Of a stretch of DNA of 64,000 nt, positions 52,982-64,000 are shown piece after piece; the first letter of the stretch is position 1, and each line of letters opens with the position of its first letter. A model generated the notes under the pieces. The model was not told the origin of the DNA and did not search any database. It saw only the letters and a list, made by a program, of their open reading frames with translations. The stretch covers positions 61,288,938-61,352,937 of the forward strand of contig CM072812.1 in assembly GCA_037013495.1 (NCBI GenBank), written 5' to 3'. The stretch comes from Hippophae tibetana (Eukaryota; Streptophyta; Magnoliopsida; Rosales; Elaeagnaceae). The translations under genes were made by a program, and so were the position numbers.

Positions 52982-55900
52982 GAAGACATATAACCTTTTT
53001 TTGCAACCAAGGCTCTCATTCTAAATTATATGTAACCTTTAGGAGAACGACCTAGTAAATCAACGAAATATTTACGATTGAATTGCAAAGAACGTGGTTA
53101 AGATGATTAATGAAGAATCCTATAGAAAAAGAACCGAAAACAACGCAATATGGTGAGAACAAAATTTATGACATCAGTAAGTTGTGTAAACAATGGAGTT
53201 TGGGTTCCCAAATGTTGAGAACAGAAATAATGCTTTGTTGCATTTTTAGAAATCGAAACGACCTTCCATATGATTTATTATTATAGCCGTGTCGATGCAC
53301 GATTTAAATTTTTTAACAGTTTAAGGTTGCTTCACCAATTAATAACGTCTTTGTTTTTTAAACTGTGACATTCTGCAACAATCTTATTTTTTTTGAAAAA
53401 CAAATATAGATTAACACCCATAAGAAAAAGGAACAAAAAAAAGATACGAAGAATTTAAAGAAAACTATAAAAGGAAATCCAAAAATAAAAAAAATGACAA
53501 CAAAATGGATAGAAAACGCAAGTGATGAAGGATTAAATTTCTCTCTTTTTATTCCGAATTATCACTCAAGAATGAAAAAAACAATTAAATAATTATTGTT
53601 TTAAATCTAAAATTCAAAAATGGAAAAAAGAAGACATATAACCTATTTTGCCACCTAGGCTCTCATTCTAAATTATATGTAACCTTTAGGTGAACAACCT
53701 AGTAACTCAACGAAATATTTACGATTGAATTGCAAAGAACGTGGTTAAGATGATTAATAAAGAATCCTATAGAAAAAGAACCGAAAACAACGCAATATGG
53801 TGAGAACAAAATTTATGACATCAGGAATTTGTGTAAACAATGGAATTTGGGTTCCCAAATGTTGAGAACAAAACTAATGCATTGTTGCATTTTTAGAAAT
53901 CGAAAAGACCTTCCATATGATTTATTATAATAGCCGTGTCGATGCACGATATAAAAATTTTAACAGTTTAACGTTGCAACCCCAATTAATAACTTCTTTG
54001 CTTTTTAAACTGTGACATGCTACAACAATCTTATTTTTTTTGAAAAACAAAGATAGATTAACACACATAAGAAAAAGGAACAAAAAAAAATACGAAGAAT
54101 TTAAAGAAAACAATAAAAAGAAATCCAAAAAATAAAACAATGACAACAAAATGGATAGAAAACGCAAGGCATGAAGGGTTAAATTTCTTTCTTTTTATTC
54201 TGAATTTTCACTCAAGAATGAAAAAAACAATTAAATAATTATTGTTTTAAATCTAAAATTCAAAAATGGAAAAATGAAGACATATAACCTTTTTTTTGCC
54301 ACCAAGGCTCTCATTCTAAATTATATGTAACCTTTAGGTGAACAACCTAGTAACTGAACGAAATATTTACGATTGAATTGCAAAGAACGTGGTTAAGATG
54401 ATTAATAAATATTCCTATAGAAAAAGAACCGAAAACAACGCAATATGGTGAGAACAAAATTTATGACATCAGTAAGTTGTGTAAACAATGGAGTTTGGGT
54501 TCCCAAATGTTGAGAACAGAAATAATGCTTTGTTGCATTTTTAGAAATCGAAACGACCTTCCATATGATTTATTATTATAGCCGTGTCGATGCACGATAT
54601 AAAAATTTTAACAGTTTAACGTTGCAACCCCAATTAATAACTTCTTTGCTTTTTAAACTGTGACATGCTACAACAATCTTATTTTTTTGAAAAACAAAGA
54701 TAGATTAACACGCATAAAAAAGGAACAAAAAAAAGATACGAAGAATTTAAAGAAAACTATAAAAGGAAAACCAAAAATCAAAAAAATGACAACAAAATGG
54801 ATAGAAAACGCAAGTGATGAAGGATTAAATTTCATTCTTTTTATTCCGAATTTTCACTCAAGAATGCAAAAAACAATTAAATAATTATTGTTTTAAACCT
54901 AAAATTCAAAAATGGGAAAATGAAGACATATAACCTTTTTTTGCCACCAAGGCTCTCATTCTAAATTATATGTAACCTTTAGGAGAACGACCTAGTAACT
55001 CAACGAAATATTTACGATTGAATTGCAAAGAACGTGGTTAAGATGATTAATAAAGAATCCTATAGAAAAAGAAGCGAAAAAAACGCAATATGTTGAGATT
55101 AAAATTTATGACATCAGTAAGTTGTGTAAACAATGGAGTTTGGGGTTCCCAAATGTTGAGAACAGAACTAATGCATTGTTGCATTTTTAGAAATCGAAAA
55201 GACCTTCCATATGATTTATTATAATAGCCGTTTCGATGCACGATTTAAAAATTTTAACAGTTTAACGTTGCAACCCCAATTAATAACTTCTTTGTTTTTT
55301 AAACTGTGACATGCTACAACAATCTTATTTTTTTGAAAAACAAAGATAGATTAACACGCATAAAAAAGGAACAAAAAAAAGATACGAAGAATTTAAAGAA
55401 AACTATAAAAGGAAAACCAAAAATAAAAAAAATGACAACAAAATGGACAGAAAACGCAAGTGATGAAGGATTAAATTTCATTCTTTTTATTCCAAATTTT
55501 CACTCAAGAATGCAAAAAACCATTAAATAATTATTGTTTTAAATCTAAAATTCAAAAATGGAAAAATGAAGACATATAACCTTTTTTTGCCACCAAGGCT
55601 CTCATTCTAAATTATATGTAACCTTTAGGAGAACGACCTAGTAACTCAACGAAATATTTACGATTGAATTGCAAAGAACGTGGTTAAGATGATTAATAAA
55701 GAATCCTATAGAAAAAGAACCGAAAACAACGCAATATGATGAGACCAAAATTTATCACATCAGTAAGTTGTGTAAACAATGGACTTTGGGTTCCCAAGTG
55801 TTGAGAACAGAAATAATGCTTTGTTGCATTTTTAGAAATCGAAACGAACTTCCATATGATTTATTATAATAGCCGTGTCGATGCATGATTTAAAAATTTG

Positions 55901-56850
55901 ACAGGTTAAAGTTGCAACCCCAATTAATAACTTTTTTTTAAACTGTGACATGCTACAACAATCTTATTTTTTTGAAAAACAAAGATAGATTAACACGCAT
56001 AAAAAAGGAACAAAAAAAGATACGAAGAATTTAAAGAAAACTATTAAAGGAAAACGAAAAATCAAAAAAATGACAACAAAATGGATAGATAACGCAAGTG
56101 TTGAAGGATTAAATTTCTTTGTTTTTATTCTGAATTTTCACTCAAGAATGCAAAAAACAATTAAATAAATATTGTTTTAATATAAAATTCAAAAATGGAA
56201 AAATGAAGACATATAATCTTTTTTTTGCCACCAAGGCTCTCATTCTAAATTATATGCAACCTTTAGGTGAACAACGTAGTAACTCAACGAAATATTAACG
56301 ATTGAATTGCAAAGAACGTGGTTAAGATGATTAATAAAGAATCCTATAGAAAAAGAACCGAAAACAACGCAATATGGTGAGAACAAAATTTATGACATCA
56401 GTAAGTTGTGTAAACAATGGATTTTGGGTTACCAAATGTAGAGAACAGAACTAATGCATTGTTGCATTTTTAGAAATCGAAAAGACCTTCCATATGATTT
56501 ATTATAATAGCCGTGTCGATGCACGATTTAAAAATTTTAACAGTTTAACGTTGCAACCCCAATTAATAACTTCTTTGTTTTTTAAACTGTGACATGCTGC
56601 AACAATCTTATTTTTTTGAAAAACAAAGATAGATTAACACGCATAAAAAAGGAACAAAAAAAAGATACGAAGAATTTAAAGAAAACTATAAAAGGAAAAC
56701 CAAAAATAAAAAAAATGACAACAAAATGGATAGAAAACGCAAGTGATGAAGGATTAAATTTCTTTCTTTTTATTCCGAATTTTAACTCAAGAATGCAAAA
56801 AACAATTAAATAATTATTGTTTTAAATCTAAAATTTAAAACAGAAAAAAT
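52982..56850 (+). repeat. Third octamer copy, reshuffled (#83-#88)
   Basis: Monomers start at 52982, 53630, 54276, 54922, 55568 and 56205. #83 begins as m8' and continues as m1. #84 begins as m2 and switches to m8 near the second T-run (about 54030). #85 begins as m1 and switches to m2 near 54580-54600. #86 is m3, #87 is m4, and #88 begins as m5 and leaves the family near 56290. #86 and #87 are 5158 bp from their partners in copy B, so the order is restored after one lost and one gained monomer. Confidence 0.82.
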
Positions 56851-59800
56851 GAAGACATATAACCTTTTTTTTGCCACCAAAGCTCTCATTCTAAATTATA
56901 TGTAACCTATAGGAGAACAACCTAGTAACTCAACGAAATATTTACGATTGAATTGCAAAGAACGTGGTTAAGATGATTAATAAAGAATCCTATAGAAAAA
57001 GAACCGAAAACAACGCAATATGGTGAGAACAAAATTTATCACATCAGTAAGTTGTGTAAACAATGGAGTTTGGGTTCCCAAATGTTGAGAACAGAAATAA
57101 TGCTTTGTTGCATTTTTAGAAATCGAAACGACCTTCCCTATGATTTATTATTATAACCGTGTCGATGCACGATTTAAAAATTTTAACAGTTTAAGGTTGC
57201 TATCCCAATTAATAACTTCTTTGTTTTTTAAACTGTGACATGCTGCAACAATCTTATTTTTTTTGAAAAACAAAGATAGATTAACACACATAAGAAAAAG
57301 GAACAAAAAAAAGATACGAAGAATTTAAAGAAAATTATAAAAGGAAATCCAAAAAATAAAACAAAGACAACAAAATGGATAGAAAATGCAAGGGATGAAA
57401 GATTAAATTTCTTTCTTTTTATTCTGAATTTTCACTCAAGAATGCAAAAAACAATTAAATAAATATTATTTTTAATCTAAAATTCAAAAATGGAAAAACG
57501 ACGACATATAACCTTTTTTTTGCCACCAAAGCTCTCATTCTAAATTATATGTAACCTTTAGGTGAACTACCTAGTATCTCAACGAAATATTAACGATTGA
57601 ATTGCAAAGAACGTAGTTAAGATGATTAATAAAGAAACCTATAGAAAAAGAACCGAAAACAACGCAATATGGTGAGACCAAAATTTATGACATCAGTAAG
57701 TTGTGTAAATATGGAGTTTGGGTTCCCAAATGTTGAGAACAGAACTAATGCTTTGTTGCATGTTTAGAAATCGAAACGACCATCCATATGATTTATTATA
57801 ATAGCCGTGTCGATAGATGATTTAAAAATTTGACAGGTTAAAATTGCAACCCCAATTAATAACATTTTTGTTTTTTAAAATGTGACATGCTACAACAATC
57901 TTATTTTTTTGAAAAAAAAAAGATAGATTAACACACATAAGAGAGGAACAAAAAAAAGATACGAAGAATTTAAAGAAAATTATAAAAAGAAATCTAAAAA
58001 ATAAAACAACGACAACAAAATGGATAGAAAACGCAAGGGATGAAGGATGAAATTTCTTTCTTTTTATTCTGAATTTTCACTCAAGAATGCAAAAAGCAAT
58101 TAAATAATTATTTTTTTAAATCTAAAATTCAAAAATGGAAAAATGACGACATATAACCTTTTTTTGGCCACCAAAGCTCTCATTCTAAATTATATGTAAC
58201 CTTTAGGTGAACTACCTAGTATCTCAACGAAATATTAACGATTGAATTGCAAAGAACATGGTTAAGATGATTAATAAAGAATCCTATAGAAAAAGAACCG
58301 AAAACAACGCAATATGGTGAGAACAAAATTTATGACATCAGTAAGTTGTGTAAACAATGGAGTTTGGGTTCTCAAATGTTGAGAACAGAAATAATGCTTT
58401 GTTGCATTTTTAGAAATCGAAACGACCTTCCATATGATTTATTATAATAGCCGTGTTGATGCACGATTTAAAAATTTTAACAGTTTAAGGTTGCTACCCC
58501 AATTAATAACTTCTTTGTTTTTTAAATTGTGACATGCTGCAACAATCTTATTTTTTTTGAAAAACAAAGATAGATTAACGCACATAAGAAAAAGGAACAA
58601 AAAAAAAAGATACGAAGAATTTAAAGAAAACTATAAAAGGAAAACCAAAAATCAAAAAAATGACAACAAAATGGATAGAAAACGCAAGTGATGAAGGATT
58701 AAATTTCTTTCTTTTTATTCCGAATTTTAACGCAAGAATGCAAAAAACAATTATATAATTATTGTTTTAAATCTAAAATTCAAAACTCAAAAAATGAAGA
58801 CATATAACCTTTTTTTGGCCACCAAAGCTCTCATTCTAAATTATATGTAACCTTTAGGTGAACTACCTAGTATCTCAACGAAATATTAACGATTGAATTG
58901 CAAAGAACATGGTTAAGATGATTAATAAAGAATCCTATAGAAAAAGAACCGAAAACAACGCAATATGGTGAGAACAAAATTTATGACATCAGTAAGTTGT
59001 GTAAACAATGGAGTTTGGGTTCTCAAATGTTGAGAACAGAAATAATGCTTTGTTGCATTTTTAGAAATCGAAACGACCTTCCATATGATTTATTATAATA
59101 GCCGTGTTGATGCACGATTTAAAAATTTTAACAGTTTAAGGTTGCTACCCCAATTAATAACTTCTTTGTTTTTTAAACTGTGACATGCTGCAACAATCTT
59201 ATTTTTTTTTGAAAAACAAAGATAGATTGACAGACATAAGAAAAAGGAACAAAAAAAAGATACGAAGAATTTAAAGAAAACTATAAAAGGAAAACCAAAA
59301 ATCAAAAAAATGACAACAAAATGAATAGAAAACGCAAGTAATGAATGATTAAATTTCTTTCTTTTTATTCCAAATTTTCACTCAAGAATGTAAAAAAAAA
59401 TTAAATAATTATTGTTTTAAATCTAAAATTCAAAACTGAAAAAATGAAGACATATAACCTTTTTTTTGCCACCAAAGCTCTCATTCTAAATTAAATGTAA
59501 CCTTTAGGAGAACAACCTAGTAACTCAACGAAATATTTACGATTGAATTGCAAAGAACGTGGTTAAGATGATTAATAAATAATCCTATAGAAAAAGAACC
59601 GAAAACAACGCAATATGGTGAGACCAAAATTTATGACATCAGTAAGTTGTGTAAATATGGAGTTTGGGTTCCCAAATGTTGAGAACAGAAATAATGCTTT
59701 GTTGCATTTTTAGAAATCGAAACGACCTTCCATATGATTTATTATAATAGTTGTGTCGATGCACGATTTAAAAATTTTAACAGTTTAAGGTTGCTACCCC

Positions 59801-62800
59801 AATTAATAACTTCTTTTCTTTTCAAACTGTGACATGCTGCAACAATCTTATTTTTTTTTGAAAAACAAAGATAGATTAACACGCATAAAAAAGGAACAAA
59901 AAAAAGATACGAAGAATTTAAAGAAAACTATTAAAGGAAATCCAAAAAATAAAACAATGACAACAAAATGGATAGAAAACGCAAGGCATGAAGGATTAAA
60001 TTTCATTCTTTTTATTCTGAATTTTCACTCAAGAATGAAAAAAACAATTAAATAATTATTGTTTTGAAATCTAAAATTCAAAATTGGAAAAAAGAAGACA
60101 TATAACCTTTTTTTGCCACCTAGGTTCTCATTCTAAATTATCTGTAACCTTTAGGTGAAAAACCTAGTAACTCAACGAAATATTTACGATTGAATTGCAA
60201 AGAACGTGGTTAAGATGATTAATAAATAATCCTATAGAAAAAGAACCAAAAACAACGCAATATGGTGAGACCAAAATTTATGACATCAGTAAGTTGTGTA
60301 AACAATGGAGTTTGGGTTCTCAAATGTTGAGAACAGAAATAATGCTTTGTTGCATTTTTAGAAATCGAAACGACCTTACATATGATTTATTATAATAGCC
60401 GTGTTGATGCACGATTTAAAAATTTTAACAGTTTAAGGTTGCTACCCCAATTAATAACTTCTTTGTTTTTTAAACTATGACATGCTGCAACAATCTTATT
60501 TTTTTGGAAAAACAAAGATAGATTAACACACATAAGAAAAAGGAACAAAAAAAAGACACGAAGAATTTAAAGAAAACTATAAAAGGAAATCCAAAAAATA
60601 AAACAACGACAACAAAATGGATAGAAAATGCAAGGGATGAAGGATTAAATTTACTTCTTTTTATTCTGAATTTTCACTCAAGATTGCAAAAAACAATTAA
60701 ATAATTATTGTTTTAAATATAAAATTCAAAAATGGAAAATTGAAGACATATAACCTTTTTTTGCCACCAAGGCTCTCATTCTAAATTATATGTAACCTTT
60801 AGGTGAACAACCTAGTAACTCAACGAAATATTTACGGTTGAATTGTGAAGAACGTGGTTAAGAGGATTAATAAAGAATCCTATAGAAAAAGAACCGAAAA
60901 CAACGCAATATGGTGAGAACAAAATTTATAAAATCAGTAAGTTGTGTAAACAATGGAGTTTGGGTTCCCAAATGTTTAGAACAGAAATAATGCTTTGTTG
61001 CATTTTTAGAAATCGAAACGACATTCCATATGATTTATTATTATAGCCGTGTCGATGCACGATTTAAAAATTTTAACAGTTTAAGGTTGCTACCCCAATT
61101 AATAACTTCTTTGTTTTTTAAATTGTGACATGCTGCAATAATCTTATTTTTTTTGAAAAACAAAGATAGATTAACACACATAAGAAAAAGGAACAAAAAA
61201 AAGATACGAAGAATTTAAAGAAAACTATAAAAGGAAAACCAAAAATCAAAAAAATGACAACAAAATGGATAGAAAATGCAAGTGATGAAGGATTAAATTT
61301 CTTTCTTTTTATTCCGAATTTTCACTCAACAATGTAAAAAAAAATTAAATAATTATTGTTTTAAATCTAAAATTCAAAACTGAAAAAATGAAGACATATA
61401 ACCTTTTTTTTGCCACCAAAGCTCTCATTCTAAATTATATGTAACCTTTTGGAGAACAACCTAGTAACTCAACGAAATATTTACGATTGAATTGCAAAGA
61501 ACGTGGTTAAGATGATTAATAAATAATCCTATAGAAAAAGAACCGAAAACAACGCAATATGATGAGACCAAAATTTATGACATCAGTAAGTTGTGTAAAC
61601 AATGGAGTTTGGGTTCCCAAATGTTGAGAACAGAACTAATGCATTGTTGCATTTTTAGAAATCGAAAAGACCTTCCATATGATTTATTATAATAGCCGTT
61701 TCGATGCACGATTTAAAAATTTTAACAGTTTAACGTTGCTACCCCAATTAATAACTTCTTTGTTTTTTAAACTGTGACATGCTGTAACAATCTTATTTTT
61801 TTGAAAAACAAAGATAGATTAACACACATAAAAAAGGAACAAAAAAAAGATACGAATAATTTAAAGAAAATTATAAAAGGAAAACCAAAAAATAAATCAA
61901 TGACAACAAAATGGATAGAAAACGCAAGGCATGAAGGATTAAATTTCATTCTTTTTATTCTGAATTTTCACTCAAGAATGAAAAAAACAATTAAATAATT
62001 ATTGTTTTCAATCTAAAATTCAAAAATGGAAAAAAGAAGACATATAACCTTTTTTTTGCCACCAAGGCTCTCATTCTAAATTATATGTAACCTTTAGGTG
62101 AACAACCTATTAACTCAACGAAATATTTACGGTTGAATTGTGAAGAACGTGGTTAAGAGGATTAATAAACAATCCTATAGAAAAAGAACCGAAAACAACG
62201 CAATATGGTGAGAACAAAATTTATAAAATCAGTAAGTTGTGTAAACAATGGAGTTTGGGTTCCCAAATGTTTAGAACATAAATAATGCTTTGTTGCATTT
62301 TTAGAAATCGAAACGACCTTCCATATGATTTATTATAATAGCCGTGTTGATGCACGATTTAAAAATTTGAACAGTTTAAGGTTGCTACCCCAATTAATAA
62401 CTTCTTTGTTTTTTAAATTGTGACATGCTGCAACAATCTTATTTTTTTAAAAAAACAAAGATAGATTAACGCACATAAGAAAAAGGAACAAAAAAAAAGA
62501 TACGAAGAATTTAAAGAAAACTATAAAAGGAAAACCAAAAATCAAAAAAATGACAACAAAATGGATAGAAAACGCAAGTGATGAAGGATTAAATTTCTTT
62601 CTTTTTATTCCGAATTTTCACTCAAGAATGCAAAAAACAATTAAATAATTATTGTTTTAAATCTAAAATTCAAAAATGGAAAAATGAAGACATATAACCT
62701 TTTTTTTGCAACCAAGGCTCTCATTCTAAATTATATGTAACCTTTAGGTGAACAACCTATTAACTCAACGAAATATTTACGGTTGAATTGTGAAGAACGT

Positions 62801-63981
62801 GGTTAAGAGGATTAATAAAGAATCCTATAGAAAAAGAACCGAAAACAACGCAATATGGTGAGAACAAAATTTATAAAATCAGTAAGTTCTGTAAACAATG
62901 GAGTTTGGGTTCCCAAATGTTTAGAACATAAATAATGCTTTGTTGCATTTTTAGAAATCAAAACGACCTTCCCTATGATTTATTATTATAGCCGTGTCGA
63001 TGCACGATTTAAAAATTTTAACAGTTTAAGGTTGCTACCCCAATTAATAACTTCTTTGTTTTTTAAATTGTGACATGCTGCAACAATCTTATTTTTTTAA
63101 AAAAACAAAGATAGATTAACGCACATAAGAAAAAGGAACAAAAAAAAAGATACGAAGAATTTAAAGAAAACTATAAAAGGAAAACCAAAAATCAAAAAAA
63201 TGACAACAAAATGGATAGAAAACGCAAGGCATGAAGGATTAAATTTCTTTCTTTTTATTCTGAATTTTCACTCAAGAATGAAAAAAACAATTAAATAATT
63301 ATTGTTTTAAATCTACAATTCAAAAATTGAAAAAAGAAGACATATAACCTTTTTTGCCACCTAGGTTTTCATTCTAAATTATCTGTAACCTTTAGGTGAA
63401 CAACCTAGTAACTCAACGAAATATTTACGATTGAATTGCAAAGAACGTGGTTAAGATGATTAATAAATAATCCTATAGAAAAAGAACCGAAAACAACGCA
63501 ATATGGTGAGACCAAAATTTATGACATCAGTAAGTTGTGTAAACAATGGAGTTTGGGTTCTCAAATGTTGAGAACAGAAATAATGCTTTGTTGCATTTTT
63601 AGAAATCGAAACGACCTTCCATATGATTTATTATAATAGCTGTGTTGATCTACGATTTAAAAATTTTAACAGTTTAAGGTTGCTACCCCAATTAATAACT
63701 TCTTTGTTTTTTAAACTGTGACATGCTGCAACAATCTTATTTTTTTTGAAAAACAAAGATAGATTAACACACATAAGAAAAAGGAACAAAAAAAAGATAC
63801 GAAGAATTTAAAGAAAACTATAAAAGGAAAACCAAAAATCAAAAAAATGACAACAAAATGGATAGAAAACGCAAGTGATGAAGGATTAAATTTCTTTCTT
63901 TTTATTCCGAATTTTAACTCAAGAATGCAAAAAAAATTAAATAATTATTGTTTTAAATCTAAAATTCAAAACTGAAAAAAT
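56851..63981 (+). repeat. Irregular tail of mixed monomers (#89-#99)
   Basis: Monomers start at 56851, 57500, 58145, 58796, 59446, 60094, 60742, 61390, 62036, 62686 and 63336 (mean 648.3 bp). Left and right signatures both occur. Local pairs exist: #91/#92 share TTTTTGGCCACC and CATGGTTAAG; #95, #97 and #98 share CGGTTGAATTGTGAAG and TTAAGAGG; #94 and #99 share CCTAGGTT and TATCTGTAACC. Private changes are more frequent than in 36-53 kb. I see no fixed HOR length. Confidence 0.85.
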
Positions 63982-64000
63982 GAAGACATATAACCTTTTT
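63982..64000 (+). repeat. Partial monomer at the right edge
   Basis: The first 19 bases of the next monomer (GAAGACATATAACC followed by T). The array continues beyond the window. Confidence 0.95.

Larger units (their letters stand above)
1..64000 (+). repeat. Continuous tandem satellite array, ~646-bp monomer
   Basis: The whole window is head-to-tail copies of one A+T-rich monomer. Taking GAAGACATATA as monomer start, I located 100 starts from 16 to 63982 (two are GACGAC variants at 57500 and 58145, one is GAACAC at 13606). Intervals range from 637 to 651 bp, mean 646.1. All copies have the same orientation and no foreign DNA interrupts them. Distant monomers look roughly 5-10% different by eye; HOR copies are near-identical. 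This is typical of satellite DNA in eukaryotic heterochromatin. Whether it is centromeric cannot be decided here. Both ends are cut inside the array, so its true size is unknown. Confidence 0.98.

Noticed and set aside
28627-55241. Recurring - strand open frame of 64 codons
   Set aside because: It begins at GTG, appears in m3/m5-type monomers only, and is closed in others by ordinary subtype changes. There is no recognisable protein feature. It is a by-product of the repeat.
405-62000. Recurring + strand open frame of about 73-90 codons (lysine-rich, in many monomers)
   Set aside because: It recurs only because the satellite recurs. Most copies start at GTG, with no in-frame ATG at that point. 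The frame is lost in many monomers through 1-bp T-run changes and the 2-bp difference between CATAAGAAAAAGG and CATAAAAAAGG. No domain is recognised, and the composition follows the A-rich tract.
1-64000. CRISPR array, integron or other direct-repeat system
   Set aside because: The repeat is ~646 bp and contiguous, with no spacers or unique cassettes between copies.
1-64000. Transposon, SINE or tRNA/rRNA-derived origin of the monomer
   Set aside because: I saw no terminal inverted repeats, poly-A tail with target duplications, tRNA A/B boxes or rRNA-like sequence. GGTTCCCAAAT is only a weak resemblance to a B box. A homology search of the consensus would be needed to exclude an ancient element.
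1-64000. Telomeric or simple-sequence repeats
   Set aside because: No TTAGGG-, TTAGG- or TTTAGGG-type runs; the only simple sequence is short A- or T-runs within each monomer.

Overview
The whole 64 kb window is one uninterrupted tandem satellite-DNA array. I see no protein gene, RNA gene, CRISPR array, mobile element or unique flanking sequence. The repeat unit is about 646 bp. Anchoring on the motif GAAGACATATA gives 99 complete head-to-tail monomers, from 16 to 63981, with a partial monomer at each end. Every start-to-start interval lies between 637 and 651 bp (mean 646.1), so no insertion larger than about 15 bp and no inversion exists anywhere in the window. One typical monomer (44612-45257) has 27.7% G+C by hand count. 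Such a long homogeneous array points to constitutive heterochromatin (pericentromeric, centromeric or subtelomeric) of a eukaryote. The species cannot be named from the sequence. CpG is not depleted (14 observed, about 12 expected in that monomer), which argues weakly against a genome with heavy germline CpG methylation.

The interest lies in higher-order structure. Left to right: two closely related monomers (16-1311); a five-monomer block (1312-4546) that recurs as a four-monomer block (5843-8426) after losing one monomer; a hexamer higher-order repeat (HOR) of about 3887 bp in two copies (8427-16195); a mosaic stretch; a tetramer HOR of about 2592 bp (about 18.1-26.5 kb); and a transition zone (26.6-31.1 kb) where a left subfamily gives way to a right subfamily. 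The right domain (31-57 kb) is built from a small alphabet of subtypes, called m1 to m5 and m8 here. It contains a 1286-bp dimer (m4-m5) and a 5152-bp octamer ordered m1-m2-m3-m4-m5-m4-m5-m8. Two octamers lie in direct tandem from 43319, nearly identical until about 52860. A third, reshuffled copy follows, then an irregular tail (56.9-64 kb).

Open frames of 60-90 codons recur because the monomer recurs. Most lack ATG, and their frames are broken by non-triplet indels in many monomers, so I annotate none as genes. There are signs of unequal crossing-over and short gene-conversion-like patches, including half-monomer hybrids. The monomer also carries recurring internal elements: an A-rich phased-A tract, a short dyad-rich core, a nearly invariant 19-nt block, and a TATA-like motif. 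Nothing here supports a protein-coding system. The notable content is a long-period satellite with several nested HOR levels captured in one window.
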